Source: Closterium sp. NIES-65 (Eukaryota > Streptophyta > Zygnematophyceae > Desmidiales > Closteriaceae). Taken from it: DNA of 64,000 nucleotides. The position numbers and the translations under genes were made by a program. Shown here in pieces: positions 20,834-29,985 of this stretch. Within the stretch, counting starts at the first letter, position 1. Each line of letters starts with the position of its first letter. The notes under the pieces are model-generated. The model did not search any database. It was not told the DNA's origin and worked only from the letters and a program-made list of their open reading frames with translations. Location of the stretch: contig CANXME010002317.1 of the NCBI GenBank assembly GCA_948144175.1, positions 1,178,001 through 1,242,000 on the forward strand, written 5' to 3'.

Positions 20834-21728
20834 GCAGTAGGGAAAGAGCTCGCAGTGTCAGTGGGACTGTGCTCACCAGGCAGGGCAGGTCGTGCAGCTA
20901 TGCAGAAAGGCGGCTCAGCGACCGGGCGGCTCGGGTGCACAGCGGCTCGGCTCCCGGGCGGCTCGGCGGCTGGGCGGCTCGGGCGCAGGGCGGCTCGGCT
21001 CCCGGGCGGCTCGGCGGCAGGGCGGCTCGGGTGCAGGGCGGCTCGGCTCCCGGGCGGCTCGGCAGCAGGGCGGCTCGGGTCCCGGGCGGCTCGGCGTTGG
21101 GCGGCTCGGCTCCCGGGCGGTTCGGCTGCTGGGGCGGCTCGGCCGGGAGATGCAGGGGCGGGGCCGTCAGGTGCAGCGGCGGGTCGACCGGTGCAGTGGC
21201 GGGCCGGCAGGTGCAGCGGCGGGCCGGCAGGTGCAGCGGCGGGCCGTAGGGTGCAGCGGCGGGCCGGCAGGTGCAGCGGCGGGGCCGTCAGGTGAAGCGG
21301 CGGGCCGCTGGGTGCAGCGGCGGGCCGCCAGGTGCAGCGGCGGGCCGGCAGGAGCAGCGGCGGGCCGGCAGGAGCAGCGGCGGGGCCGTCAGGTGAGGCG
21401 GCGGGCCGGCAGGAGCAGCGGCGGGCCGTAGGGTGCAGCGGCGGGGCCGTCAGAGGCGGTGGGCCGCTGGGTGCAGCGGCGGGCCGGCAGGTGCAGCGGC
21501 GGGCCGGCAGGAGCAGCGGCGGGCCGGCAGGAGCAGCGGCGGGGCCGTCAGGTGAGGCGGCGGGCCGGCAGGAGCAGCGGCGGGCCGTAGGGTGCAGCGG
21601 CGGGGCCGTCAGAGGCGGCGGCGGGGCCGCGGCAGTAGAGGCGGGGCCGCGTCAGGGGAGGCGGCGGGGCCGCGTCAGGGGAGGCGGCGGGGCCGCGTCA
21701 AGCAGGCGGCGGGGCCGCGAGGGAAAAG
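20834..21728 (-). repeat. Cop-C leader tandem repeats
   Basis: Two blocks of GC-rich tandem DNA between gag and the PBS-proximal hairpins: units around gggcggctcggctcccgg at about 20920-21130, and roughly 20-bp units (gcagcggcgggccggcaggt) at about 21160-21700. By position this is untranslated leader RNA. The Gly/Arg/Ala frames across it are compositional. Confidence 0.8.
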
Positions 21729-21812
21729 GCGACCCGAGGGGTCGCTAAAAAAAAGGCGCGCCTCGGGGCGCGCTTCGGTGGGCCCTAAAAAAAACGGTCC
21801 TAAGGCAGGACC
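21729..21812 (-). promoter_or_regulatory. Three-hairpin leader module next to the PBS (Cop-C)
   Basis: In minus-strand order after the PBS: H1 GGTCC/GGACC (21812-21796), then U8; H2, a 7-bp stem GCGCGCC/GGCGCGC with a 4-base loop (21773-21756), then U8; H3, a 7-bp stem GCGACCC/GGGTCGC with a 3-base loop (21745-21729). The same order and stems recur in Cop-E and Cop-G with different loops and run lengths, and H1 plus its T-run recurs in Cop-B. Position suggests a role in packaging, dimerisation or reverse-transcription start; function is inferred. Confidence 0.65.
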
Positions 21813-21824
21813 CGCTCTATACCA
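21811..21824 (-). other. Primer-binding site of Cop-C
   Basis: Minus strand TGGTATAGAGCGGG directly after the 5' LTR end. It resembles the TGGTATCAGAGC start of many plant copia PBSs (initiator-tRNA type, often an internal tRNA fragment); the exact tRNA is not identified. Confidence 0.65.
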
Positions 21825-21955
21825 TGTGAAGCAAGGAAAACAGGAATGAAATAACTAAGTCAGGGTTGGGTACAAATACAACCCTAGAAAGCTGTACCCC
21901 ATATGTGCTACCCCACTATAGCCTACAAACATGCATCAACTATGATAATCTGACA
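21825..21955 (-). repeat. 5' LTR of Cop-C
   Basis: 131 bp identical to the 3' LTR, followed by the second AAGCG duplication at 21956-21960. Confidence 0.95.
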
Positions 21956-23147
21956 AAGCGCTCAACGCGTGACGAGCAATAATCTGAATCCTTTCAAAAC
22001 CAAACATTTGAGTGCGAACTCCTTCGCTCTTGACAAGCGCCGATCGCAGTTGGGGACGTGATGGGGGGATTGGGATGAGCGCCGATGAGGAATGTGGAGG
22101 ATGAGCGTGCGGGAGGGAGCGAGGGCCATTACCTTCGTTAATCTCCTCGAAAATGCCTCGTTCGCCGTCCTCCTCTTCCTCGGCCGCCTCGGGGGCTTCG
22201 GCGTGGCGATTTGCTGGGCGATGATTCTCCGCAGGGGGAGGTCGGCCGTTGGCGTGATTGCGCTGGAGCATCGCAAGAAGCTCCGACATTTGGTGAAGCG
22301 CGTCGACGTTGTGCGGGGGGTGATTAATATTCTAGTACTCCATATGATCGCTCCACGAAGGTGTAGCTCGAATATTCGCCGGCGCTGGCGAAACGGGGCG
22401 CTCCATAACGCGTCTTGTAGGATCTCCTGAAAGTTGCCCCAGAATCTGGAGAAGATTCGCTTGAGTTGTGTGGTCGAGATTTTCTAGCATCGCCGCAAAA
22501 TCCGGACGAGCAGCAGCACGCGCCGTCCCGATTCCGTCAAGATTCTGCTGCGCCGGACGCCGCGAATTTTCGCCAGGCGAGAGATTCGCCGCACGCGCTG
22601 GTGCAGCAGGCGCGCGAGGCGTGTGCTCCTCAGGCGCGTGCCTGTCTCGGTCTGACGCGCGCCCCTGAGGGGCCTGAGGGGCCTGAGGCGCGGGTCCTTG
22701 CTCCACTTGCGCGTGCCTCTCCTGCTGGCCTGGCACGCGCCCCTGGGCTGTTACAGTGGCGAGAGGGGGGTTGACCTGGTTGAAAAATCCAGGCGGTCCC
22801 TCCTCATTACGAGTGGCGCGAGGTGCAGGGGTGCCGTCATTGCGCGTTCCTGCTCCTCCGTCGGTGGCGTTTGCAGGTTCGCGCGGGAGATTGTTACGGC
22901 AGCCCGTCGGAGAAGTTGCAGCGCGATCTTCATTTCGACGATTGGTCCCGCGATTTGCTGCACCAATTAAATCGAGAGCCGTGACTCCTCGACGAGACTC
23001 GTTTCTGGGCGAACGGGAACGATCCCTCCCGGAAGTCGAAGTTAGGTCATCGTCACGCCTTGGTGACCCACGCCTTGACGAGCTCCGGGTGGTAATGCGA
23101 GCGGGAGGGGGACGACCGTTAATCGCGGAAACAAATCCGCTCGCCAT
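21956..23147 (-). pseudogene. DIRS-1 gag, 5' part
   Basis: Start taken at MASGFVSAINGRPPPAR (ATG 23147); the frame is also open upstream to 23231. The N-terminal third is basic and Arg/Ser-rich (GRDRSRSPRNESRRG), then Gln/Pro/Ala-rich. An in-frame TAG at 22332-22334 follows WSDHMEY; the same frame resumes with MSELLAMLQRNHANG and runs into the Cop-C insertion, after which it continues at 14570. Apart from the insertion, two point stops disable it, while the two enzyme genes downstream remain open. Confidence 0.75.
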
Positions 23148-23224
23148 GTTGTTAAGTCTTACAGTCAAAACGACCGTAAGCAGGGTTGAGGGTTGAAAAC
23201 TACGCATAAGAGAGAATGTGTGCC

Positions 23225-23373
23225 AACTCAAACTGAGATGGATGAAATGAGACTAGGTGGCAGGTCCGTGGACCTGCCGAGGGATAAGAGGGGAATGCCT
23301 CCTTATTGCATTCCCCCCTTTTCGAATCTTGTCACAATCATTAAATTTAGAAATTTATTTCTAAATTATTCAT
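23225..23373 (-). repeat. DIRS-1 terminal repeat A1
   Basis: 149 bp matching A2 (10739-10887) with two mismatches and carrying the same three palindromes. It forms the 5' terminus of the element; sequence beyond 23373 belongs to the satellite array region. Confidence 0.85.
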
Positions 23374-23404
23374 CTTTATGAGAGTTGGATTTTCTCTTTT
23401 GAAC

Positions 23405-23541
23405 AAAGGAATAGTGGTAAAAAGGCATGCAGACGTTGGCGAGCTGACATGTTGCGCACATGCCTATCCTTGCACAGATTGAGGCCAGCAAACGCACGAA
23501 CAAGCGTCGGGAGCTGCGTAGTTGTGCGAAGAGGTCAACCC
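23405..23541. repeat. Satellite monomer fragment left of LARD-1
   Basis: Matches the 25094-27250 array (aatagtggtaaaaaggcat... acgttggcgagctgacatgttgcg... cctatccttgcacag). It shows that the array extends past LARD-1, which inserted into it. Confidence 0.8.
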
Positions 23542-23718
23542 TCTGAAGATTAGAGGTAGAAGTAGGCGCCATAGCTAGGAAAGCCCTAGCTAGGCAAGAA
23601 ACAGTTTAGGTAAAAGAGGAGGTTCACTAGCAGGAATGGGGATACTAATAGCAAACCCTAGAAGGGTTGTACTCGCTATAGAGCACCCCACTACAGGCTA
23701 GAGCATAACATTCTCACA
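23542..23718 (-). repeat. 3' LTR of LARD-1
   Basis: 177 bp matching 24917-25093 with several substitutions, including the outermost bases (tctgaag for tgtgaag). Confidence 0.8.
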
Positions 23719-24916
23719 CACCCCCATAGCCAAAGTGGGGTGTAATCAGCAGAGCAAGCAAAGCAGAACAAGCTCAGGGTGGATCACAATGTCACCACAC
23801 ATTCTGAGCACAAGTTCAAGAAGCAACAGTTTAAAGTTCAGAAATGTAAGCAAAGCTAGAGGCTATTGCAGAGGGCAAGTCAGGAGGAGGAGGCGAGACT
23901 GTAAGAGAAGAGGAGATAGGAGGCGACGACTGAAGCTGCAGACACACGGACAACAGGAGGCACACTGGCACAGCAGCTACCGGAACAACGCTCCGGACTA
24001 CTGGAGTAACTGGCCCCGAGGCTAAAAGTAGCGGCAGACGAGCAACGGACCCACGGGCGACTGGCACAGGTGGCTGCGACAAGGCTACCAGAGCAACTCC
24101 CCGGACTACAGGTGTTGCTGGCGACACGACGGAAACCTCCGTTCAACTTCCCCCAAACAGTCCCACCCCCCCTAATACACACCCCCTGCTTCACCCCTAG
24201 CTCCACTCCCCCTTCACCCCCCTTATTACCACTCCGACGACTCCAACAGGTCCACCCCCCCTCGGCGGCAGCTGCAGCACTGGGAGACGGAGGAGGAGGA
24301 GGAGCAGGGGACGGCACATAGAAGCTTCACCCCCATTCCCCTCACCCCCAAAACCTAATTCAGGAGAACGGGCAGCAACAGGGGTGGGGCGCCATCAGAA
24401 GCACGTGGGATAGCGGGCAACGCAGGGGAAGTGAAGAACGGGCCGCCGACGGGCCTGACACAGCCGCCCGAACCGCACGCAGGCGGCCCGAGCCGCGCGC
24501 GGGCCTAGCGCAGTTCGTACGGGCCGCGCGCAGGCCTGGCGCAGCCCGTACGGGCCGCGCGTCGGCTGTACGGGCCGCGCGCAGGCCACGACGGGCGACG
24601 GTGGGCGACGCGCGGGTCCCCGTCGCCCGTCGCAGCGCCTCCCGAGAGCAACGCGCGGCGTGACGGGGCAGAAACCCGCCGCGCGCCTCGGGGCGCCGGC
24701 GGGCAGTAGGCCGCCGCGCGCCTCGAGGCGCACGGCGGGAAGAAAACCGCCGCGCGCCCCGGGGCGCACGGCGGGCAGAAAACCGCCGCACGCACCAAGC
24801 GCGTGGCGGGATGAAAAATCCGTCGCACGCCACGGGGCGTACGACATAGAGAGTAGCAGTAGCAGCTGAAGCAGTGAGATGGGGCCACAGGCCAGGAGCA
24901 TAGGGCTCTAATACCA

Positions 24917-25093
24917 TGTGAAGATTAGAGGTAGAAGTAGGCGCCATAGCTAGGAAAGCCCTAGCTAGGCAAGAAACAGTTTAGGCAAAAGAGGAGGTTC
25001 ACTAGCAAGAATGAGGATACAAATAGCAAACCCTAGAAGGGTTGTACTGGCTATAGAGCACCCCACTACAGGCTAGAGCATAAAATTCTGACA
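24917..25093 (-). repeat. 5' LTR of LARD-1
   Basis: 177 bp, plus-strand TGTGAAGATTAG...CTGACA. A solo LTR of the same family is at 60422-60597. Confidence 0.85.
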
Positions 25094-27250
25094 AAACCAG
25101 TTCTTACGGCAAGGAAATAGGATTTACTAGGGAACTGTGTGAAGAAATAGAGGAAGAAACAACACCCAAATGTTGAAACAGTGACATGTTGCGCACAAAC
25201 CTATCCTTGCACAGTTTCAGGCCAGCAAATGCACAAACAAGCGCCACGTGCTGCGTAGTTGTGCGACCGAGGTCAAACCAGTTCCTATGGCTAGGGAATA
25301 GGATGTAACAGGGAAATGTGTGAAGAATAGAGGTAAAAACCACACTCAGACTTTGAAACAGTGACATGTTGCGCACAGGCCTATCCCTGCACAGCTTAAG
25401 GCCAGCAAATGCACAAACAAGCGCCACGTGCTGCGTGGCTGTGCGAACGAGGTCAAACCAGTTCCTATGGCTAGGGAATAGGATTTAATAGGGAAATGTG
25501 TGAAGAAATAGAGGTAAAAACAACACCCAGACGTTGAAACAGTGACATGTTGCGCACAGGCCTATCCCTGCACAGTTTCAGGCCAACAAATGCACAAACA
25601 AGCGCCACGTGCTGCGTGGTTGTGCAAACGAGGTCAAACCAGTTCCTATGGCTAGGGAATAGGATGTATTAGAGAAATGTGTGAAGAAATAGAGGTAACA
25701 ACAACACCCAGATGTTGAATCAGGGACATGTTGCGCACGGGCCTATCCCTGCACAGTTTCAGGCCAACAAATGCACAAACAAGCGCCACGTGCTGCGTGG
25801 TTGTGCGCACGAGGTCAAACCAGTTCCTATGGCTAGGGAATAGGATTTACTAGAGAAATTTGTGAAGAAATAGAGGTAAAAACAATACCAGACGTTGAAA
25901 CAGTGACATGTTGCGCACAGGCCTATCCCTGCACAGTTTCAGGCCAACAAATGCACAAACAAGCGCCACGTGCTGCTCGTTGTGCGAACGAGGTCAAACC
26001 AGTTCCTATGGCTAGGGAATAGGATGTACTAGAGAAATGTGTGATGAGGTAACAACAACATCCAGATGTTGAATCAGGGACATGTTGCGCACAGGCCTAT
26101 CCCTGCACTGTTTCAGGCCAGCAAATGCACAAACAAGCGCCACGTGCTGCTTAGTTGTGCGACCGAGGTCAAACCAGTTCATATGGCTAGGGAATAGGAT
26201 GTACTAGAGAAATTTGTGAAGAAATAGAGGTAACAATAACACCCAGATGTTGAATCAGGGACATGTTGCGCACAGCCCTATCCGTGCACAGTTTCAGGCC
26301 AGCAAATGCACAAACAAGCGCCACGTGCTGCGTAGTTGTGCGAACGAGGTCAAACCAGTTCATATGGCTAGGGAATCGGATGTACTAAGAAAATTTGTGA
26401 AGAAATAGAGGCAAGAACCACATCCAGACATTGAAACAGTGACATGTTGCATACAAGCCTATTCCTGCGCAGTTTCACCATGCAACGAACAAACATGCGC
26501 CACGTGCTGCGCAATTGTGCGAACGAGGGAAAACCAGTTCCTATGGCTAGGGAATATGATATATGAGGGAACCGTGTGAATAAATAGTGGTATAAAAGGC
26601 ATCCAGACGTTGGCGAGCTGACATGTTGCGTACAGGCCTATCCTTGCACAGTTTCACCATGGAACGCACAAACATGTGCCACGTGCCGCGTAGTTTTGCG
26701 AACGAGGTCAAAACAAATCCTATGACTAGGGAATAGGATGTAGTAGGGAATTGTGTGAAGAAATAGTGGTAAAAAAGGCATCAAGACGTTGGCGAGCTGA
26801 CGTGTTACGTAAAGGCCTATCCTTGCACAGTTTCACGATGGAACGCACAAACATGCGCCATGTGCCGCGTAGTTGTGCGAACGAATTCAAACAAGTTCCT
26901 ATGGCTAGGGAATAGGATGTAGTAGGAAATTGTGCGAAGAAATAGTGGTAAAAAAGGCATAAAGACGTTGGCGAGCTGACATGTTTCGCACAGGCCTATC
27001 CTTGCACAGATTCACCATGGAACGCACAAACATGCGCCACGTGCTGCGCAGTTGTGCGAACGAGGTCAAACCAGTTCCTATGGCTAGGGAATAGGATATA
27101 TTATGGAACTGTGTGAATAAATAGTGGTATAAAAGGCATCTAAACGTTGGCGAGCTGTCATGTTGCGTACATGCCTATCCTTCCACAGATTCACCATGGA
27201 ACGTACATACATGCGCCACGTGCTACGAAGTTGTGCGAATGAGCTCAAAC
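25094..27250. repeat. ~180-bp satellite array
   Basis: The anchor gaggtcaaaccagttcctat (or variants) recurs at 25269, 25449, 25630, 25811, 25990, 26165, 26346, 26525, 26704, 26883, 27062 and 27241, giving a period of 175-181 bp over about 12 monomers. Each monomer also has gacatgttgcgcacaggcc and gcgccacgtgctgcg. Monomers from 26400 onward diverge more from those before. No coding potential is seen. Fragments on both sides (23405-23541, 27631-27950) show a formerly longer array. Confidence 0.92.
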
Positions 27251-27625
27251 TGTCAGTAGATCTGCATTGTGGATGCCTGATTGATCCTGGAGAGGGTTAC
27301 AGGCGCGTTCGCCTGGGGGGTTATGGGCGCACTGACCCGCTACTGAAACAAGCCCTTTTATCCCAATGGTCTAGTGGTTGGGATTCCGACATGGTATCAA
27401 AGCGGTCTCGGGTTCGATTCCCGGTGTATGCACATGTAGGCCGTTGCCGCTGTGCTTAGTCCTGGGCCTCCCATTGTGGGGGGGTGTCAGTAGATCTGCA
27501 CTGTGGATGCCCGATTGATCCTGGAGAGGGTTACAGGCGCGTTCACCTGGGGGGTTATGGGCGCACTGACCCGCTACTGAAACAAGTCATTTTATCCCAA
27601 TGGTCTAGTGGTTGGGATTCTGACA
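27251..27625 (+). mobile_element. TRIM-1, miniature LTR element with tRNA-like Pol III boxes
   Basis: Two 141-bp terminal repeats (27251-27391, 27485-27625), TGTCAG...CTGACA, with a perfect 5-bp duplication CAAAC (27246-27250, 27626-27630). After the first LTR comes a PBS-like TGGTATCAAAGCGG; a purine tract (ttgtggggggg) precedes the second. The 93-bp interior has no coding capacity. The LTR end plus PBS region forms a 74-bp tRNA-like segment listed separately. It lies in a satellite monomer. Confidence 0.88.
27361..27434 (+). promoter_or_regulatory. tRNA-like segment with A and B boxes across the LTR/PBS junction
   Basis: A box TGGTCTAGTGG at 27367-27377 lies in the LTR end; B box GGTTCGATTCC at 27411-27421 lies in the interior, 33 bp further on. 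The T-arm-like CGGG/CCCG stem is present, but the outer ends do not pair as an acceptor stem, so it is not a functional tRNA gene. TTTT runs sit before the A box in LTR1 (27356-27359) and at the equivalent place in LTR2 (27590-27593), where a Pol III transcript could end. Confidence 0.6.
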
Positions 27626-27630
27626 CAAAC

Positions 27631-27960
27631 CAGTTCCTATGTAAAGGGAATAGGATGTACTAGGGAAATGTGTGAAGAAGTAGAGGTAAACAAAACAACC
27701 AAGCGTTGAAGTAGTGACATGTTGCGCACAAGCCTATCCGTGAACAATTTTCCCAGCTCAATTGTTTGAAACGGCATATCTTCCTACCAAATGCTGCGAA
27801 TGACACCAAATATTTTCCACCACGCTCACAACATAGTAAATGCTTGAATGATTAAAAGAAACATCGTTTAAAATGACAAACATACGATAATTTGGCACCA
27901 CGTGTCGGACAGACACATCCTTGCACAATTTTATGCGCTCAATTGTTTGAAACAACTTAT
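27631..27960. repeat. Diverged satellite units right of TRIM-1
   Basis: 27631-27745 continues the interrupted monomer. Beyond it, gctcaattgtttgaaac recurs at about 27757 and 27939 (182 bp apart), so the ~180-bp periodicity persists with a different sequence. Confidence 0.65.
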
Positions 27961-27962
27961 CT

Positions 27963-27990
<28 letters not shown>
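27963..27990. repeat. C28 homopolymer
   Basis: A run of 28 C on the plus strand at the edge of the satellite region, an assembly-risk point. From 27991 to 28547 I see no gene; the last part is probably promoter and 5' UTR of the gene starting at 28548. Confidence 0.8.
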
Positions 27991-27993
<3 letters not shown>

Positions 27994-28547
27994 ATACTCG
28001 GCAGTTTCATATTTTCCCGATGATTAGCTCAATCTGAGAACATTTGCAAGCAAGTAGGAGGAAATATATAAATTTAGCATATAAAAAATCGTTTTACAGT
28101 AGCGTTTTACATACTAAACCAATTATGGTAACTATAGAGTACACATTTACTTACCATACGGGGATTCATTTCGCCTACTGTTTGCGGAACGGAAAACCGC
28201 ATACCGAAAACCCTTTCGGGATTTTTGAGATGCCCTCCAGCCCGGCCTTCAGTTCCAACCCAGATCTCTTCCCACCAGTTTCCTTTTAAGGTCAAGAACC
28301 TGCTGCTCGTGTTTTGAGAACCACCAGCTGACTACTACTGCTGCTAGTGGTGCAAAGTTCAACGAGTTAGTGCTCTCAGACCGGCCAACCGCCGAGCGTG
28401 GGCTCTGCTAGAGGTGGGCTCGGCTTGTACTTCGACTGCGGTGAATTTCGCGGCGCTTGTACGACAGCAGGAAAGTTAGTACTAATTAGTGGACGATGGC
28501 CGTCTCGCTTTGAGTGATGCGAGTGCTGCGGCGGGTCGCGGAAAATC

Positions 28548-29894
28548 ATGGGATCCGCGCGAGCTCTTACTAGTACTGGTAACTCCGTTCTGCGCGCCGC
28601 GTTCGCGGTCCTCGTCGTCCTCTCGTGCCTCACTCGAGTGTCGCGTTACCATCAACTCACAGCACCGTCTCTGTCAGACGCTCCTTTCGCCTTCCACAAT
28701 GACGTCGCACTTCGTTATCTCCCCTCTCTAAAAAACCCGACCGACGATCCCCTGCCAACCAAGCCCGCCGCCACTGCTTCCCTTAATCTCACCGCTCCTG
28801 TGCTTCGCGCGCCTCTTCCTATTCAACCTCTCAGTATGGTTCGTCGAACCGCTTATAAGCGACCGGCGGCGAGGGGAGACAGCCAACCGGCGAGAGGAGA
28901 CAGCCAAACGGCGAGAGGAGACAGCCAACCGGCGAGGGGAGACAACCAACCGGCGAGGGGAGACAGCCAACCGGCGAGGGGAGACAGCCAAACGGCGAGA
29001 GGAGACAGCCAACCGGCGAGGGGAGACAGCCAAACGGCGAGAGGAGACAGCTCGGCGCATGCCCATCATCTCACGAGCGATTCGTGCGTGACGGCCATGA
29101 GTAACTCACCCACGGACGGCCCGGTACTGACTCGGCCGCAGAAGTGGCGTGCCGCAGCCGCATGCAGAAGGGAGCTACTGAACGCGCTGCGGCAGTGGGC
29201 GGCAAAGGTGAGGCCGAGAGAGGCCGAGGCGGAGCTGCTGGCGAGCCCCCACTTGCAGCTCACTCGCGAAGGTGACAGCCCTGCCAGCAGCCCCTCCGAT
29301 AGCCGTGCTACTACCGCCGACAGCCCCACTGCTAGTAGTACTGAAATTAGTACCAACACCGGCGCCAGTGGCGTGACCAGCACCATTGACACAACTAGTA
29401 AGAGCGCAGTTGCTGACTCTCTCAGCCCTGGCAATGCTGCTGCAGCTGCTGCTCCTGCACCTGCTGCTCCTTCTGCTCCTACTGCTCCTACTGCTCCTGC
29501 TGCTCGTGTTGCTCATGCGTCTCTCGCTGCTCCTACTCCTGCTTCTGCTCCCGCTGCTGCTGGTCCTGCTGCTCCTGTCGCTGCACCTGCTGCTGCTGCT
29601 GCTGTTGCTGGTGCTGCTGTGACAGCAGACTCCGCCGTGCTGCTGTGCTCCGCGGCCTGGCGGCGGGCGGCACTGGCGCGAGCGGCAGCGAGTGGGAACG
29701 TGCGGAGGTCGTTGAGGCGGAACGCGACGACGCTGGCGCGGATAGAAGCGGGCGTGGATGCTGTGTGCCGCGGGGTGCGCGAGATAGAGGCTAGACTGGT
29801 CGGCGAGTGCGGTGGCAAGGGCAACGCGGGTGGCCAGGGTGGGAAGGTGCTGGTAGCTGAAGCAGGAGGCGCAACAGGAGCGGGAGCAGGAGCG

Positions 29895-29985
<91 letters not shown>

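Larger units (their letters stand above)
14576..21955 (-). mobile_element. Cop-C, complete young Ty1/copia element
   Basis: 7380 bp on the minus strand: 5' LTR 21955-21825, PBS-like TGGTATAGAGCGGG, structured GC-rich leader, gag, pol, polypurine tract ATGGGGGTG (14715-14707), 3' LTR 14706-14576. The two 131-bp LTRs are identical as read and the 5-bp duplication AAGCG is perfect, so insertion was recent. Gag and pol share one frame interrupted by a single TAG. Confidence 0.95.
10579..23373 (-). mobile_element. DIRS-1, tyrosine-recombinase retrotransposon with split direct repeats
   Basis: In minus-strand order: A1 (23373-23225), gag, RT-RNase H, tyrosine recombinase, B1 (10933-10888) joined directly to A2 (10887-10739), a 114-bp spacer, then B2 (10624-10579). 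A1/A2 are 149 bp with two mismatches; B1/B2 are 46 bp and identical as read. This A1-ORFs-B1A2-B2 order is the split-direct-repeat plan of PAT/TOC3-type DIRS elements, in which the joined ends of a circular intermediate (B2+A1) equal the internal B1A2. Cop-C (7380 bp plus a 5-bp duplication) is nested in gag; without it DIRS-1 is about 5.4 kb, a usual size. There is no integrase and no target duplication, as expected. Confidence 0.85.
23542..25093 (-). mobile_element. LARD-1, 1.55-kb non-autonomous LTR element
   Basis: Two 177-bp LTRs (23542-23718 and 24917-25093) flank 1198 bp. On the minus strand a PBS-like TGGTATTAGAGCCC follows the 5' LTR and a purine tract (CTATGGGGGTG) precedes the 3' LTR. 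No gag or pol motif is visible: 23880-24320 is low-complexity and 24400-24860 is GC-rich repetitive leader-type DNA. Flanking pentamers are aaccc (23537-23541) and aaacc (25094-25098), an imperfect duplication. It presumably moves with enzymes from a related copia. Confidence 0.8.

Noticed and set aside
21747-21812. Rho-independent terminators (GC hairpin plus T-run)
   Set aside because: They look like bacterial terminators, but they sit in the leader of a eukaryotic LTR element and must be transcribed through for the element to replicate.
25094-27250. CRISPR-like regular repeats
   Set aside because: Period of ~180 bp without distinct spacers, in eukaryotic context; it is a satellite.
27160-27459. 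99-residue plus-strand frame over TRIM-1
   Set aside because: It spans the satellite monomer, the LTR and the tRNA-like segment, so it is chance.
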